From Ruegeria sp. HKCCSA071 (GTDB lineage: Bacteria > Pseudomonadota > Alphaproteobacteria > Rhodobacterales > Rhodobacteraceae), in NCBI RefSeq assembly GCF_017872555.1, contig NZ_JAEDOX010000002.1:264940-328939 (forward strand): 64,000 nt of DNA. The letters are read 5' to 3'. Under the pieces are notes generated by a model. That model did not search any database and had not been told where the DNA came from. It saw nothing but the letters and a program-made list of their open reading frames with translations. The translations under genes were made by a program, and so were the position numbers. This document shows, one piece after another, positions 52,465 through 62,337 of this stretch. The stretch's first letter is position 1. Each line of letters opens with the position of its first letter.

Positions 52465-55381
52465 CCCCGGACCCCTGCCCCGCGTCTTCGCCGTCCCACC
52501 CGGTACGGATTTCCCCAAGGCGTTGGTCGACGGCCTGAGGCGGCGTTGTTCAGGCCCGCCCGAAGCTATGGCGCGGGTGGAACTGGTGTTGAACACGCGG
52601 CGTATGGAACGGCGCGTACGTGATCTGTTCAATCAGGGGCCACCTTGCCTGCTGCCCCGCATCTCTCTGGTTACCGATCTGGGGGACAGTGCTGATCTGG
52701 CGCATATTCCACCTGCCATTCCGCCCCTTCGGCGGCGTCTGGAGTTGACACAGCTGGTCGCCAAATTGTTGGAACAACAACCGGATTTGGCGGCGCGGTC
52801 GTCGGTTTTTGACCTGTCCGACAGTCTGGCGGCGCTGATTGACGAAATGCAGGGTGAAGGTGTGTCGCCGGACACAATCCGGGGGCTGGATGTCAGCGAC
52901 ATGTCCGGCCATTGGGCGCGGGCTCAGACCTTTATCGGTATCGCAGATCATTTCATTGACACGGGCTCGCAGGTGATGGACGCGCAGGCCCGCCAACGCC
53001 GCGTGGTCGAAAACCTGATCGCCCGCTGGCAAACCGATCCCCCCCTGCATCCGGTTATACTGGCCGGGTCGACCGGTTCGCGCGGCACCACGCTGATGCT
53101 GATGGACGCCGTCGCGCGCTTGCCGCAAGGGGCGCTGGTACTGCCCGGATACGATTTCGACCAGCCGGATCGCGTTTGGGAAGGGTTGGATGATGCGTTG
53201 ACTTCGGAAGATCATCCGCAATACCGGTTTCGCAAGCTGATGCACGGGCTGGGCCTGTCACCCGGCCAGATCACCCCCTGGACAGACCTGAACGCCCCCT
53301 CGCCTGCTCGTAACCGTCTGGTTTCCCTGGCTTTGCGCCCGGCCCCGATCACCGATGCCTGGATGAGCGAAGGCCCGAAACTGGCTGATCTACTCGGCGC
53401 AACCAAAGACCTGACACTGGTCGAGGCGCAATCACCGCGGGACGAGGCTTTGGCCATTGCCCTGCGCCTACGAAAGGCTGCTGAAACCGGTCAGACCGCC
53501 GCCCTGATCACGCCCGATCGCATGTTGACCCGTCAGGTCAGCGCCGCGCTGGATCGGTGGAACATTCTGGCGGATGACAGCGCCGGTTTGCCGCTGCAAC
53601 TCTCGCCTCCGGGCCGGTTTCTGCGACATGTGGCTGGTCTGTTCACGCGCCGTCTGGAGGGCGAGGCGCTGCTTACCTTGCTAAAACACCCGTTGTGCCA
53701 TGACGACAGTGAACGCGGTAACCATTTGCTGCACACGCGTGATCTGGAACTGGACCTGCGCCGCAATGGCCCGCCATTTCCGGATGGCACCAGCCTCGCA
53801 GCATTTGCAGCACGCAAAGAAACCCCCGAGGCCTGGGTCCAATGGGTTGTTCACCACTTCTGCGATCAACAGATCAAAGGCGAGTTGGCGCTTTCCGACT
53901 GGGTAGATCGGCTCACAACACTGGCCGAGGCGATCTCGGCCGGCAGTGCAGGCGAAACCGGCACGCTTTGGGACAAGAACGCGGGTCAAAAGGCGCTGGC
54001 AGTGCTGAATTCCCTCAGGGAAGAGGCGCAACATAGCGGGCCAATGACGGCCCATGATTTTGCCGATCTTCTGGGCGCGTTGCTAGCAGGGGAAGAGGTC
54101 CGCGACCGCGACGCGCCACATCCGCATATTATGATCTGGGGCACACTCGAAGCGCGGGTACAGGGTGCAGACCTGTTGATTCTTGGCGGATTGAACGAAG
54201 GCAGTTGGCCAGAAGCCCCGGCACCTGACCCCTGGCTGAACCGGCAGATGCGCGACAGGGCGGGCCTATTGTTGCCCGAACGGCGGATCGGCCTGTCGGC
54301 GCATGATTTTCAACAGGCCATCGGCGCGCCCGAGGTCTGGCTAACCCGCGCAACCCGCTCGGATGATGCGGAAACGGTGCCGTCCCGTTGGGTGAACCGG
54401 CTGACAAACCTTTTGCAAGGCCTGCCTGAGCAGGGTGGCCCGCAAGCGCTGGCCGGAATGCGCGCCCGTGGCCAAAACTGGCTGAACTGGTCCGAGGCTC
54501 TGGAAGACGCGCCGCGCATTGACCCCGCGCCACGCCCATCCCCGCGCCCGCCAGTTGCCGCGCGTCCACGTCACCTGTCAGTAACGGAAATCAAGCGGCT
54601 GATCCGTGATCCTTATGCCATCTATGCCAAGCATGTGCTGCGGTTGAAACCTCTCGATCCGCTTGTCCAGGCACCCGACGCGTTGCTGCGGGGGATCGTG
54701 ATCCACGAAATCCTCGAGCATTTCGTCAAGGATAGTGTGCTCGACAACGCCTTGCTGACGCGTGAGAATTTTCTGAAACGCGCGCACACATTGCTGGAGC
54801 AGCATGTTGCCTGGCCCACGGCGCGGCATCTGTGGCTGGCGCGGCTGGAACGGATCGCAGACGACTTTATCAGCGCCGAACTTTCGCGCCGGGGTGACGG
54901 TGGGCCAGTGGCCTTTGAAGCAGCGATGAAGCTGGTGCTGAACCCGCTGGATTTCACCCTCACGGGGCGCGCTGACCGGATCGATCACAACAGCCGTGGG
55001 GCCTTGCGGATCATCGACTATAAAACTGGTGCGCCTCCGACAGAAAGCCAGCAGTCCAAATTCGACAAGCAATTGCTGATCGAGGCTGCAATGGCCGAAC
55101 AGGGCGGTATCGAAGGTCTTGACCCGATGGCGGTGGCAGAGGCGATCTTCATCGGGATGGGTGGTGCCTATAAAGAGGTGCCCGCGCCGCTGCTGAAAGA
55201 ACCCGCCGAGAAGGTTCTGGCCGAATTGAAAGAGCTGATTTCAGCCTATTTAGAGCCTGATCAGGGATATTCATCCCGCCGAATGCTGCACAAGGATACG
55301 GATATTGGTGACTATGATCATCTGGCCCGGTTCGGCGAGTGGGACCGGACAGCCAAAACGCGCCCCGAGGACCTGATATGA
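52457..55381 (+). CDS. addB: Double-strand break repair protein AddB
   Basis: A 974-residue AddB, partner of AddA in recombinational repair. The N-terminal inactivated helicase-like region starts at RVFAVPPGTDFPKALVDGL, and the middle contains GGLNEGSWPEAPAPDPWL. The C-terminal RecB-type nuclease domain has GRADRIDHN and IIDYKTGAPP, the catalytic Asp and Lys. The alphaproteobacterial AddB lacks a classical Walker A, as here. The open frame extends upstream to 52406, but MFDPGPLPRVFA at 52457 is the family start. It overlaps murU by eight bases and addA by four. Confidence 0.96.
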   Translation: MFDPGPLPRVFAVPPGTDFPKALVDGLRRRCSGPPEAMARVELVLNTRRMERRVRDLFNQGPPCLLPRISLVTDLGDSADLAHIPPAIPPLRRRLELTQLVAKLLEQQPDLAARSSVFDLSDSLAALIDEMQGEGVSPDTIRGLDVSDMSGHWARAQTFIGIADHFIDTGSQVMDAQARQRRVVENLIARWQTDPPLHPVILAGSTGSRGTTLMLMDAVARLPQGALVLPGYDFDQPDRVWEGLDDALTSEDHPQYRFRKLMHGLGLSPGQITPWTDLNAPSPARNRLVSLALRPAPITDAWMSEGPKLADLLGATKDLTLVEAQSPRDEALAIALRLRKAAETGQTAALITPDRMLTRQVSAALDRWNILADDSAGLPLQLSPPGRFLRHVAGLFTRRLEGEALLTLLKHPLCHDDSERGNHLLHTRDLELDLRRNGPPFPDGTSLAAFAARKETPEAWVQWVVHHFCDQQIKGELALSDWVDRLTTLAEAISAGSAGETGTLWDKNAGQKALAVLNSLREEAQHSGPMTAHDFADLLGALLAGEEVRDRDAPHPHIMIWGTLEARVQGADLLILGGLNEGSWPEAPAPDPWLNRQMRDRAGLLLPERRIGLSAHDFQQAIGAPEVWLTRATRSDDAETVPSRWVNRLTNLLQGLPEQGGPQALAGMRARGQNWLNWSEALEDAPRIDPAPRPSPRPPVAARPRHLSVTEIKRLIRDPYAIYAKHVLRLKPLDPLVQAPDALLRGIVIHEILEHFVKDSVLDNALLTRENFLKRAHTLLEQHVAWPTARHLWLARLERIADDFISAELSRRGDGGPVAFEAAMKLVLNPLDFTLTGRADRIDHNSRGALRIIDYKTGAPPTESQQSKFDKQLLIEAAMAEQGGIEGLDPMAVAEAIFIGMGGAYKEVPAPLLKEPAEKVLAELKELISAYLEPDQGYSSRRMLHKDTDIGDYDHLARFGEWDRTAKTRPEDLI

Positions 55382-58300
55382 GCGCGCGCAACGAAGCCAC
55401 CGAACGACAGGTGCAAGCCGCGCGACCCGATGCCTCGACCTGGCTGGCCGCCAATGCGGGGTCAGGAAAGACACGGGTTCTGACCGATCGGGTGGCGCGC
55501 CTGCTGCTGGGTGGCGTCCAACCGCAGCACATACTTTGCCTGACCTATACCAAAGCTGCTGCCAGCGAGATGCAGAACCGGTTGTTTGACCGTCTTGGCA
55601 AATGGGCAATGCTGGAAGATGCCAGGCTGCAAAAGGACCTGGCCGAACTGGGCGTGACCGGCGTTATCGATTCAGACCGGTTGGCACAAGCGCGCACCCT
55701 GTTTGCCCGCGCCATCGAGACGCCGGGCGGCTTGAAGATTCAGACAATTCACTCGTTCTGCGCCTCGTTGCTGCGTCGTTTCCCGCTCGAGGCCGGGGTC
55801 AGCCCGCAGTTTTCGGAAATGGAAGACCGTGCGGCAGCTTTGCTGAGGGAAGAAATTGTTGAAGATTTCGCAGAAGGCCCGCAGGCCAAGCTGATCGAAG
55901 ACGTGGCCCGGTTTATCACCGATACAGGCTTTGACAAGCTGACTGCGGCGATCGCCCAAAAGCGCAACCAGTTCGCGCAGCAACTGGATTGGCCTGATCT
56001 GTTGCAACGCTTCGAACTGCCCTCGCATTTCGACGATAATGCGTTGTTCCAAAGCGTTTTCCTGGGTGGTGAGGTTGAGCTGATCCAGTCAATTTTGCCC
56101 CTGTTGCTCGAAAGTGGCGGCAATAATGCCAAGGCAGCGGCAAAGCTGGCAGGGTTCACCGAAGCACGATTGGCTCACTTGCCCATGCTGGAAGATGTGC
56201 TGCTGACAGGAAAAGGCGCAAAAGAACCGTTCACCGCCAAGATCAACGGCTTTCCTACCAAACTCCTTCGCGAAGGTGCGCTGGCGGACCGGATGCCTCA
56301 ACTCGAAGCTCTCATGCTGCGGCTTGAAGCTGCACGCGAACGCCGGCTGGCGCTGGTTGCAGCCCAGAAAACCGCTGTATTGCACCGCTTTGCCGCTGCA
56401 TTCCTACCGGAATATGAACGCCGCAAGCAGTTGCGGGGGTGGCTGGATTTCGACGATCTGATCCTGCGCGCACGTCAGGTTCTGAATGACCCGGCAGTGG
56501 CCGAATGGGTGCTATACCGTCTGGATGGGGGTATCGACCACATTCTTGTCGACGAAGCGCAAGACACCAGCCCCGATCAATGGGATGTGGTCGAAAAACT
56601 GGCTCAGGAGTTCACCAGTGGGGAAGGGGCCCGATCAGGGGTCGAGCGCACGATTTTTGTGGTCGGCGACAAAAAACAATCGATCTATTCCTTTCAGGGC
56701 GCCGACCCGCAGGCTTTTGACCGGATGCAGGAGGAGTTTGACCGAAAACTCACTGAATCAGGCTCTAAACTGTGGGGTTCGACGCTGGAATATTCCTTCC
56801 GATCCTCCAGCGCGATCTTGTCTCTGGTCGACACGCTTTTTGATAACCGAACCGATGCAGGATTTCAGAAGGAAAGCCAGCACCGCGCCTTCAAATCCGA
56901 TTTGCCCGGTCGGGTTGATCTTTGGCCCGTTGTCGAAAAAGTCGAAGACGCGGAGGAGGGGGACTGGACTGATCCGGTGGACCGACCCGGATCACGGCAT
57001 CATACCGTTATTCTGGCCGAACGGGTGGCTGCGTCGATCAAAAAAATGATCGATGGCGGCGAAACGATCCCTGAAGACGGGGACACACAGGGCCAGTTTG
57101 TTCGACGCAAAGTGCAACCCGGTGATTTTCTGATCCTTGTGCAACGCCGGTCCGACCTGTTTGCCGAAATCATTCGCGCCTGCAAGGTTGCCGGGCTACC
57201 CATCGCCGGGGCGGACCGGCTTAAGGTGGGGGCCGAACTAGCGGTCAAGGATCTGGCTGCGCTGCTTGGCTTTCTGGCGACGCCCGAAGACAGCCTGTCG
57301 CTGGCGACAGTTCTGAAATCCCCGCTGTTCGGATGGTCCGAGCAGCAGCTTTTCGATCTGGCCCATCGGCGGGAGGAGCAATTCCTGTGGGCTGCTTTGC
57401 GCAAACGCGCTGACGAATTCCCCGAAACCCTGGGCGTGCTGAACGATCTGCGCAGTCAGATCGACTTTCTGCGCCCCTATGACCTGATCGAACGCATTCT
57501 GACCCGACATAACGGGCGGCGAAACCTGTTGGGCCGACTGGGACCCGAGGCTGAAGACGGTATCAATGCCCTGCTGTCGCAGGCGTTGGCCTACGAGCGG
57601 ACGGATATCCCCAGCCTGACGGGATTTCTGGTCTGGATGCAGACCGACGATCTGGAAATCAAACGACAGATGAGCGGGGTCGGCAATATGATCCGGGTGA
57701 TGACGGTGCACGGCTCGAAAGGTCTGGAGGCTCCGATCGTCATTCTACCGGATACCGGAAAACGGCAGCCGCCGCGCGACGCTGAAATCATGGTGGCAGA
57801 CGGGACACCGCTGTGGAAGGTTTCGGCAGATCAATCGCCGAACCTGATCACTCACGCCCGGTCAGAGGCGCGCACCCGCGAGGAAAACGAACGGCTTCGC
57901 TTGCTATATGTGGCTCTAACACGGGCCGAAAAGTGGCTGATCGTGGCGGCGGCGGGTGATTTGGGTAAAGATGGCAACAGCTGGTACCAGATGGTAGAAG
58001 CGGCGATGGAAAAGGCCGGGGCAACGCAACTGCCTGGTTCAGATAAACGTCGGCTGTCCCATGGCGACTGGGATGGGTTGCCATTGGTTGAGCAGTCACA
58101 CGCATCGGCCAAACATGCAGAACTGCCCGACATGTTCCTGCACCCCGCAGCTGAACCAGTTGTACCTGCGGCCACCATCAGCCCTTCGGATCTGGGTGGT
58201 GCCAAGGCGTTGCCGGGTGACGCTGGTCTGGATGAAGACGCTGCCAAACTGCGCGGAACCCGTGTGCACCTGCTGCTTGAGCATCTGCCCAAAGTCACGC

Positions 58301-58737
58301 AGAACCACTGGCCAGAGCTTTGCGCCCGCCTGCTGCCCGACATGGGGCACGAGGATCAGAACGCATTGCTGACCGAAGTCACAGGCGTGCTGACATCCGA
58401 AAGCCTGCGACACATTTTCACGCCGGACACATTGGCCGAAATACCTGTTACTGCCGACCTGAACGGGCAGCGAATGTACGGGATTGTCGACCGCCTGATC
58501 GTGACGGACAGCGAAGTTCATGTGATTGATTTCAAATCAAATGCCACCGTTCCGAACCGGGTCGAAGATTGCCCCGAAGGGTTGCTTCGCCAAATGGGCG
58601 CGTATGCGCAAGCCCTGTCGCAGATCTATCCAAACCACAAGATACGCACCGCAATCCTTTGGACAAGAACGGCAAATCTTATGTGGCTGCCACACGATCT
58701 TGTGACGGATGCCCTGGCCTGCACCCAGATATCTTGA
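55378..58737 (+). CDS. addA: Double-strand break repair helicase-nuclease AddA
   Basis: A 1119-residue UvrD-type helicase fused to a nuclease. Walker A is ANAGSGKTRVLTDR around residues 28-41, motif II is HILVDEAQDTSPDQWD, motif III is VGDKKQSIYSFQGADP, and motif V/VI is TVHGSKGLEAPIVILPD with LLYVALTRAEKWL. The C-terminal nuclease site is HVIDFKSNAT. With AddB it resects double-strand ends to 3' tails for RecA. The start at 55378 overlaps the addB stop by ATGA. A plausible trxA promoter overlaps the end of this gene. Confidence 0.97.
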   Translation: MSARNEATERQVQAARPDASTWLAANAGSGKTRVLTDRVARLLLGGVQPQHILCLTYTKAAASEMQNRLFDRLGKWAMLEDARLQKDLAELGVTGVIDSDRLAQARTLFARAIETPGGLKIQTIHSFCASLLRRFPLEAGVSPQFSEMEDRAAALLREEIVEDFAEGPQAKLIEDVARFITDTGFDKLTAAIAQKRNQFAQQLDWPDLLQRFELPSHFDDNALFQSVFLGGEVELIQSILPLLLESGGNNAKAAAKLAGFTEARLAHLPMLEDVLLTGKGAKEPFTAKINGFPTKLLREGALADRMPQLEALMLRLEAARERRLALVAAQKTAVLHRFAAAFLPEYERRKQLRGWLDFDDLILRARQVLNDPAVAEWVLYRLDGGIDHILVDEAQDTSPDQWDVVEKLAQEFTSGEGARSGVERTIFVVGDKKQSIYSFQGADPQAFDRMQEEFDRKLTESGSKLWGSTLEYSFRSSSAILSLVDTLFDNRTDAGFQKESQHRAFKSDLPGRVDLWPVVEKVEDAEEGDWTDPVDRPGSRHHTVILAERVAASIKKMIDGGETIPEDGDTQGQFVRRKVQPGDFLILVQRRSDLFAEIIRACKVAGLPIAGADRLKVGAELAVKDLAALLGFLATPEDSLSLATVLKSPLFGWSEQQLFDLAHRREEQFLWAALRKRADEFPETLGVLNDLRSQIDFLRPYDLIERILTRHNGRRNLLGRLGPEAEDGINALLSQALAYERTDIPSLTGFLVWMQTDDLEIKRQMSGVGNMIRVMTVHGSKGLEAPIVILPDTGKRQPPRDAEIMVADGTPLWKVSADQSPNLITHARSEARTREENERLRLLYVALTRAEKWLIVAAAGDLGKDGNSWYQMVEAAMEKAGATQLPGSDKRRLSHGDWDGLPLVEQSHASAKHAELPDMFLHPAAEPVVPAATISPSDLGGAKALPGDAGLDEDAAKLRGTRVHLLLEHLPKVTQNHWPELCARLLPDMGHEDQNALLTEVTGVLTSESLRHIFTPDTLAEIPVTADLNGQRMYGIVDRLIVTDSEVHVIDFKSNATVPNRVEDCPEGLLRQMGAYAQALSQIYPNHKIRTAILWTRTANLMWLPHDLVTDALACTQIS

Positions 58738-58762
58738 CCTTACCTACTGCCGCCCCTACCTT
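58734..58762 (+). promoter_or_regulatory. Putative sigma-70 promoter of trxA
   Basis: TTGACC, 17 bases, TACCTT, beginning in the last codons of addA and ending 36 bases before the trxA start. The -35 is close to consensus and the spacing ideal; the -10 is weaker. Confidence 0.4.
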
Positions 58763-58797
58763 CACAGCCCAAGCGCATTTCATTCAGGAGACATAAT

Positions 58798-59118
58798 ATG
58801 TCGACCGTAGCCGTCACCGACGAAACCTTTGACGCCGAAGTCAAGAACTCGGACGTTCCAGTAGTAGTGGATTTCTGGGCCGAATGGTGCGGACCCTGTA
58901 AGCAGATTGGTCCGGCACTGGAAGAGCTGGCCGCCGAATATGGCGGCAAGGTCAAGATCGCCAAGGTGGACGTGGACAACAACCCGAACTCTGCCGCCGC
59001 CATGGGCGTGCGCGGCATCCCGGCGCTGTTCATCTTCAAGGACGGTCAGGTTGTATCGAACCGCGCAGGCGCTGCCCCCAAAGCCGCGCTGCAAAGCTGG
59101 ATCGACGAATCCATCTGA
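58798..59118 (+). CDS. trxA: Thioredoxin
   Basis: A 106-residue thioredoxin with the active site WCGPC (Cys31 and Cys34), the cis-proline loop [12 protein letters not shown] and the usual fold pattern. It reduces ribonucleotide reductase and other proteins. GGAG lies seven to eight bases before the start. A strong terminator follows, so it is probably a one-gene unit at the end of the add operon. Confidence 0.98.
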   Translation: MSTVAVTDETFDAEVKNSDVPVVVDFWAEWCGPCKQIGPALEELAAEYGGKVKIAKVDVDNNPNSAAAMGVRGIPALFIFKDGQVVSNRAGAAPKAALQSWIDESI

Positions 59119-59140
59119 TCTGGCGATAACAGATTGTTCG

Positions 59141-59170
59141 AAAGGCGTCTCAGATTGGGGCGCCTTTTTT
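59141..59170 (+). terminator. Rho-independent terminator of trxA
   Basis: AAAGGCGTCTC / GGGGCGCCTTT with a five-base loop (with some G-T pairs) followed by six T. It ends 21 bases before the first Lin0512 gene. Confidence 0.8.
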
Positions 59171-59191
59171 GTTGAAACAGCGGGGAAGCCA

Positions 59192-59542
59192 ATGGCAAAA
59201 ACGCGCGTTCTTGTAGAGTTCGGGATGGGCACATCCCTGCGCCGAATGGACTATACCGAAGCATCTCTTCGGGCGATCAGAGACGCGCTGTGGCACAACT
59301 CAGTCAATATGGCCGAACTGTTTGGTTTCCCGAAAGAGGCGATGATCATCGATGCCGAGATCGGCGTGCAGCAGCCGGATCAAGTGGATACCGACGCCCT
59401 CAAAGCCGTTTTCCCTTATGGCCAGCCCAACATTACCGTCAGAAAAGGTGGGCTGGACATCGAAAAACCGCATGGCGATGGCCACACGGTCATCGCCAAC
59501 GCTGCACTGATCGTTTCTTTCGACATGGACCCTGCGCAATGA
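59192..59542 (+). CDS. Lin0512 family protein, first of a tandem pair
   Basis: A 116-residue small protein of the Lin0512 family. The sequence opens with KTRVLVEFGMGTSLRRMDYTEAS and closes with the KGGLDIEKPHGDGHTVIANAALIVSFD block shared with the next gene. Two consecutive genes of this family probably form a heteromer. The start at 59192 was chosen from homology between the pair. The stop overlaps the second gene by ATGA. Biological function is unknown. Confidence 0.85.
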   Translation: MAKTRVLVEFGMGTSLRRMDYTEASLRAIRDALWHNSVNMAELFGFPKEAMIIDAEIGVQQPDQVDTDALKAVFPYGQPNITVRKGGLDIEKPHGDGHTVIANAALIVSFDMDPAQ

Positions 59543-59901
59543 GTGAAAAGCGGATCATCCTGGAAATGGGCACCGGCAATGACCTTTATGGTCAGGATTA
59601 TACCAAAGCAGCCCGCCGCGCGGTACAGGACGCGTTGCATCATTCATCCATCACGTTGTTTTTAAAGCTGGAGATCGATCACAACGAAATGCGCGTGCGT
59701 GTGACAATCGGCGTTCAGAATCCGGAACAGGTGAACTGCGAGCTGGTTGCTGCCGACTTGCCACGGGGCCGGGCCGAGGTTCGCGCGGTCAAAGGTGGTC
59801 TGGATGTCGCCGATGAAGAGACTGGCACTCTGCACGTCATTGCAACTGCTGCGGTCGAGGCCTTTTTGCCCGATCTTGCCGGGAAATATGTCCAGAGCTG
59901 A
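59539..59901 (+). CDS. Lin0512 family protein, second of a tandem pair
   Basis: A 120-residue paralogue of the preceding gene. Shared positions include RIILEMGTGNDLYGQDYTKAARRAVQDALHHSSI against the first copy's opening, and KGGLDVADEETGTLHVIATAAVEAFL against its end. The shared GMGT/EMGTG and GGLD motifs suggest a common ligand site. Coupled by ATGA to the first copy. A terminator hairpin follows. Confidence 0.85.
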   Translation: MSEKRIILEMGTGNDLYGQDYTKAARRAVQDALHHSSITLFLKLEIDHNEMRVRVTIGVQNPEQVNCELVAADLPRGRAEVRAVKGGLDVADEETGTLHVIATAAVEAFLPDLAGKYVQS

Positions 59902-59907
59902 GCAACG

Positions 59908-59935
59908 AAAAAGCCGCTCGGAAATCCGGGCGGCT
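59908..59935 (-). terminator. Terminator between the Lin0512 pair and the DUF1127 gene
   Basis: Ten-base stem AGCCGCTCGG / CCGGGCGGCT with a four-base loop. A run of five T on the minus strand makes it a good terminator for the convergent DUF1127 gene; it may also help stop plus-strand transcription. Confidence 0.7.
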
Positions 59936-59963
59936 GGTTCGGTTTGGCGATCTGTCGGTTGGA

Positions 59964-60158
59964 TCAGATTTTTGCGATATCCGCGCGGCTCAGACCGATA
60001 TCGTCCAGCTGCGTGTCGCTGAGTTCCGACAGAAGGTTCCGTGTTTTACGGGCTTCATTCCATGCGACAACATTGTCGAATGCATTGATGAAAACGTCCG
60101 CCACGTGCAGGATGGTAGCTGCTCCGAGCGGCGCATGAATATTAGCTGTGGTTGCCAT
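59964..60158 (-). CDS. DUF1127 (YjiS-like) small protein
   Basis: A 64-residue protein ending in the DUF1127 motif: WNEARKTRNLLSELSDTQLDDIGLSRADI. AAGGA lies eight bases before ATG 60158; the upstream-extended frame to 60212 is not family-like. DUF1127 proteins are Arg-rich helical proteins implicated in phosphate/carbon metabolism and RNA turnover in alphaproteobacteria. They are often among highly expressed small genes. Confidence 0.9.
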   Translation of the reverse strand: MATTANIHAPLGAATILHVADVFINAFDNVVAWNEARKTRNLLSELSDTQLDDIGLSRADIAKI

Positions 60159-60300
60159 GTGCGCAGTCCTTATTGAAGAAACAGCCGACCCGTTGTCGGT
60201 TGTGAGCCTCATCTAGTACCGCTTGGCCGGACTCACAATTGCTGGTCCGGTAACCCCGAATTGCGTTTTTTGCATATCTTTTGGGCAGTTTGGCAATGGG

Positions 60301-60328
60301 TTGCGCCAACAACCGGTCCGGCCCATAT
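60301..60328 (+). promoter_or_regulatory. Possible heat-shock (RpoH) promoter of hslV
   Basis: TTGCGC, 15 bases, CCCATATA, about 27 bases before the hslV start. The -10 resembles CCCCATnT of sigma-32; the -35 is poor. The product's known heat-shock control makes this plausible. Confidence 0.3.
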
Positions 60329-60355
60329 ATACCGCCAGCAAAAGCGGAGACGATC

Positions 60356-60913
60356 ATGGCAGATAACGACTTTCCCGGTTGGCACGGAACAACGATTATC
60401 GGCGTCAAGAAGGACGGTCATGTCGTCATTGCCGGCGACGGTCAGGTGAGTCTGGGTCAAACCGTGATCAAGGGCACCGCGCGCAAGGTGCGCCGCCTGT
60501 CTCCCGGAGGGTTCGAGATCGTGGCAGGTTTTGCCGGATCGACAGCGGATGCCTTCACATTGCTGGAACGGCTGGAAGCCAAGCTTGAGGCTACGCCCGG
60601 CCAACTGGCCCGCGCCTCGGTTGAACTCGCCAAGGACTGGCGCACCGACAAGTATCTGCAAAAGCTTGAGGCGATGCTGATCGTGACAGACGGCAGGGAT
60701 CTGCTGGTCATCACCGGGGCAGGGGACGTACTGGAACCCGAACACAATGTGGCTGCCATCGGGTCGGGAGGCAATTTCGCTCTGGCCGCCGCGCGTGCCA
60801 TGATGGACAGCGACAAATCCGCTGAAGACATTGCCCGGCAATCTATGGCCATCGCAGCAGATATCTGTGTCTACACCAATGGCAACCTGACAGTTGAGAC
60901 GATCTCAGGCTAA
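60356..60913 (+). CDS. hslV: ATP-dependent protease peptidase subunit HslV
   Basis: A 185-residue threonine protease of the HslUV (ClpQY) complex. An 11-residue propeptide precedes the catalytic threonine T12 ([14 protein letters not shown]), and [21 protein letters not shown] and [13 protein letters not shown] are family blocks. The longer propeptide is usual in alphaproteobacteria. The reading frame extends upstream, but ATG 60356 fits. It overlaps the convergent MFS gene by nine bases; hslU is 1.4 kb away. Confidence 0.96.
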   Translation: MADNDFPGWHGTTIIGVKKDGHVVIAGDGQVSLGQTVIKGTARKVRRLSPGGFEIVAGFAGSTADAFTLLERLEAKLEATPGQLARASVELAKDWRTDKYLQKLEAMLIVTDGRDLLVITGAGDVLEPEHNVAAIGSGGNFALAAARAMMDSDKSAEDIARQSMAIAADICVYTNGNLTVETISG

Positions 60914-62146
60914 AAGCGCCTTGATCTCTTTGCCTTTCCATCGACGGTGCATGCCGATCAACCCCAGGACCGCCGCTACGATCACGATGTAATAGGGCAC
61001 GCGGATATCGATGCTCATCAATCCGCCACCGATCAGTGACATGATCCCCCCCGCAAGGCAGAACACGGCGGTGGCCACGCCCATGGCCCAGCCCTGATCC
61101 GCCTCGCTGACGCTTGAGGAGAACAGGCCCAACAGTGTTGGATAAGCGATGCCGAACAGGAAATAGAAGAAAAACACCGGGACATAGCTGAATACACCGC
61201 TTGGGCTGAAGGCAAAGGCAAACCCGCAAATGACCATCACCACAAGCGACGTGTAAATGATCGCGTGTTTGCTGAACCTTTCCTGGGCAGGCTTCACCAG
61301 GAACGTACTGGAAAAGGCCAACGCCACACCGATGACAACCATCGCCACGCTGCCCCCGATGACCCCATACCCGAATGCGCTGGTCAGGAAATTGTCGACA
61401 AACACGTAGAATGTGACATTGGCGATCATGAAAAACGAATAAACCGGCAGGATTTTCAGAACCAGCGGGTGTTCGCCAACTGCGATCAGGCTGTCGGTAA
61501 TATCACGGGGGCGAAACACAAAGGGCTCGCGCTTGGTTCGGGTGTCCTTGAAAAATAGAAGCACTAGAAAAATCGCGATCAACACCAACACGAACGCGCC
61601 ATAGAACGGGGTTTTCAGCGTGGCAAAGCCGCCAAATAACGCCGAATCCGACAAAACCGCGCCGATGATCGGCCCGCCGACAAGGCCAAAGCTGACACCT
61701 GTCACGATGTAGCCCATGTTTCGGTCCCGGTCAGACGCGTCAGTGCTGCCATCGATCATCGCTGCCTGCGCGATAGGCTGATTGCCCGCAGTGAACCCGG
61801 TAATCGAACGGCCGACGATCAGCAGAAGCAGGCTATTGAGATAAAGCGCCACAATGGTCAGCGCATATCCGACCAACGCCCCCCCAAGGCAGACCAGCAA
61901 CGCGTTCTTTCGCCCGATCGAGTCAGACACTTTCGAGACATAAACAACACCCAGAAACCACGACAGGAAAAAGCATCCGATCACCAGACCATAGTAAAAA
62001 TGCCTGCGGCCCACTGGCGTACTTTCCGGCAGGAAACCCGAGTTCGTTTCCATGATCAGCGAATTGATGATGGGAAAGACCAGACCTTGCCCGATCAGAT
62101 CCACAAATACCACAAACAACAGGGTAATCTTGGCAATCTTCGTCAT
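60905..62146 (-). CDS. MFS transporter
   Basis: A 413-residue, 12-helix transporter with tetracycline-efflux-like features: helix 1 ([24 protein letters not shown]), the loop motif [17 protein letters not shown] after helix 2 and [25 protein letters not shown] in helix 4. ATG 62146 has AGGAG eight bases upstream. It is transcribed against hslV and hslU and separates them. The substrate is unknown; drug efflux or metabolite export are both possible. Confidence 0.88.
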   Translation of the reverse strand: MTKIAKITLLFVVFVDLIGQGLVFPIINSLIMETNSGFLPESTPVGRRHFYYGLVIGCFFLSWFLGVVYVSKVSDSIGRKNALLVCLGGALVGYALTIVALYLNSLLLLIVGRSITGFTAGNQPIAQAAMIDGSTDASDRDRNMGYIVTGVSFGLVGGPIIGAVLSDSALFGGFATLKTPFYGAFVLVLIAIFLVLLFFKDTRTKREPFVFRPRDITDSLIAVGEHPLVLKILPVYSFFMIANVTFYVFVDNFLTSAFGYGVIGGSVAMVVIGVALAFSSTFLVKPAQERFSKHAIIYTSLVVMVICGFAFAFSPSGVFSYVPVFFFYFLFGIAYPTLLGLFSSSVSEADQGWAMGVATAVFCLAGGIMSLIGGGLMSIDIRVPYYIVIVAAVLGLIGMHRRWKGKEIKALLA

Positions 62147-62337
62147 TCCATATGCTCCTGACGCTCGTAACCCTGACGCAACCGTAACAGAGGGTTCGTG
62201 TTTTCCCCAAGCAAAGGATTTGCAAACCGCATGAGGCATTGTTAACCAACGCGGCCAAGACCCGCGGTTTGCTTGTTTTCGTCAAAGCCATGATTACCTA
62301 GACCGCATCACGCAAATACGACCGAGAGGATTGCCCT

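Noticed and set aside
62241..62320. RpoH-type promoter before hslU
   Set aside because: A CTTG is present near 62271, but no CCTAT-like -10 lies at a suitable distance.
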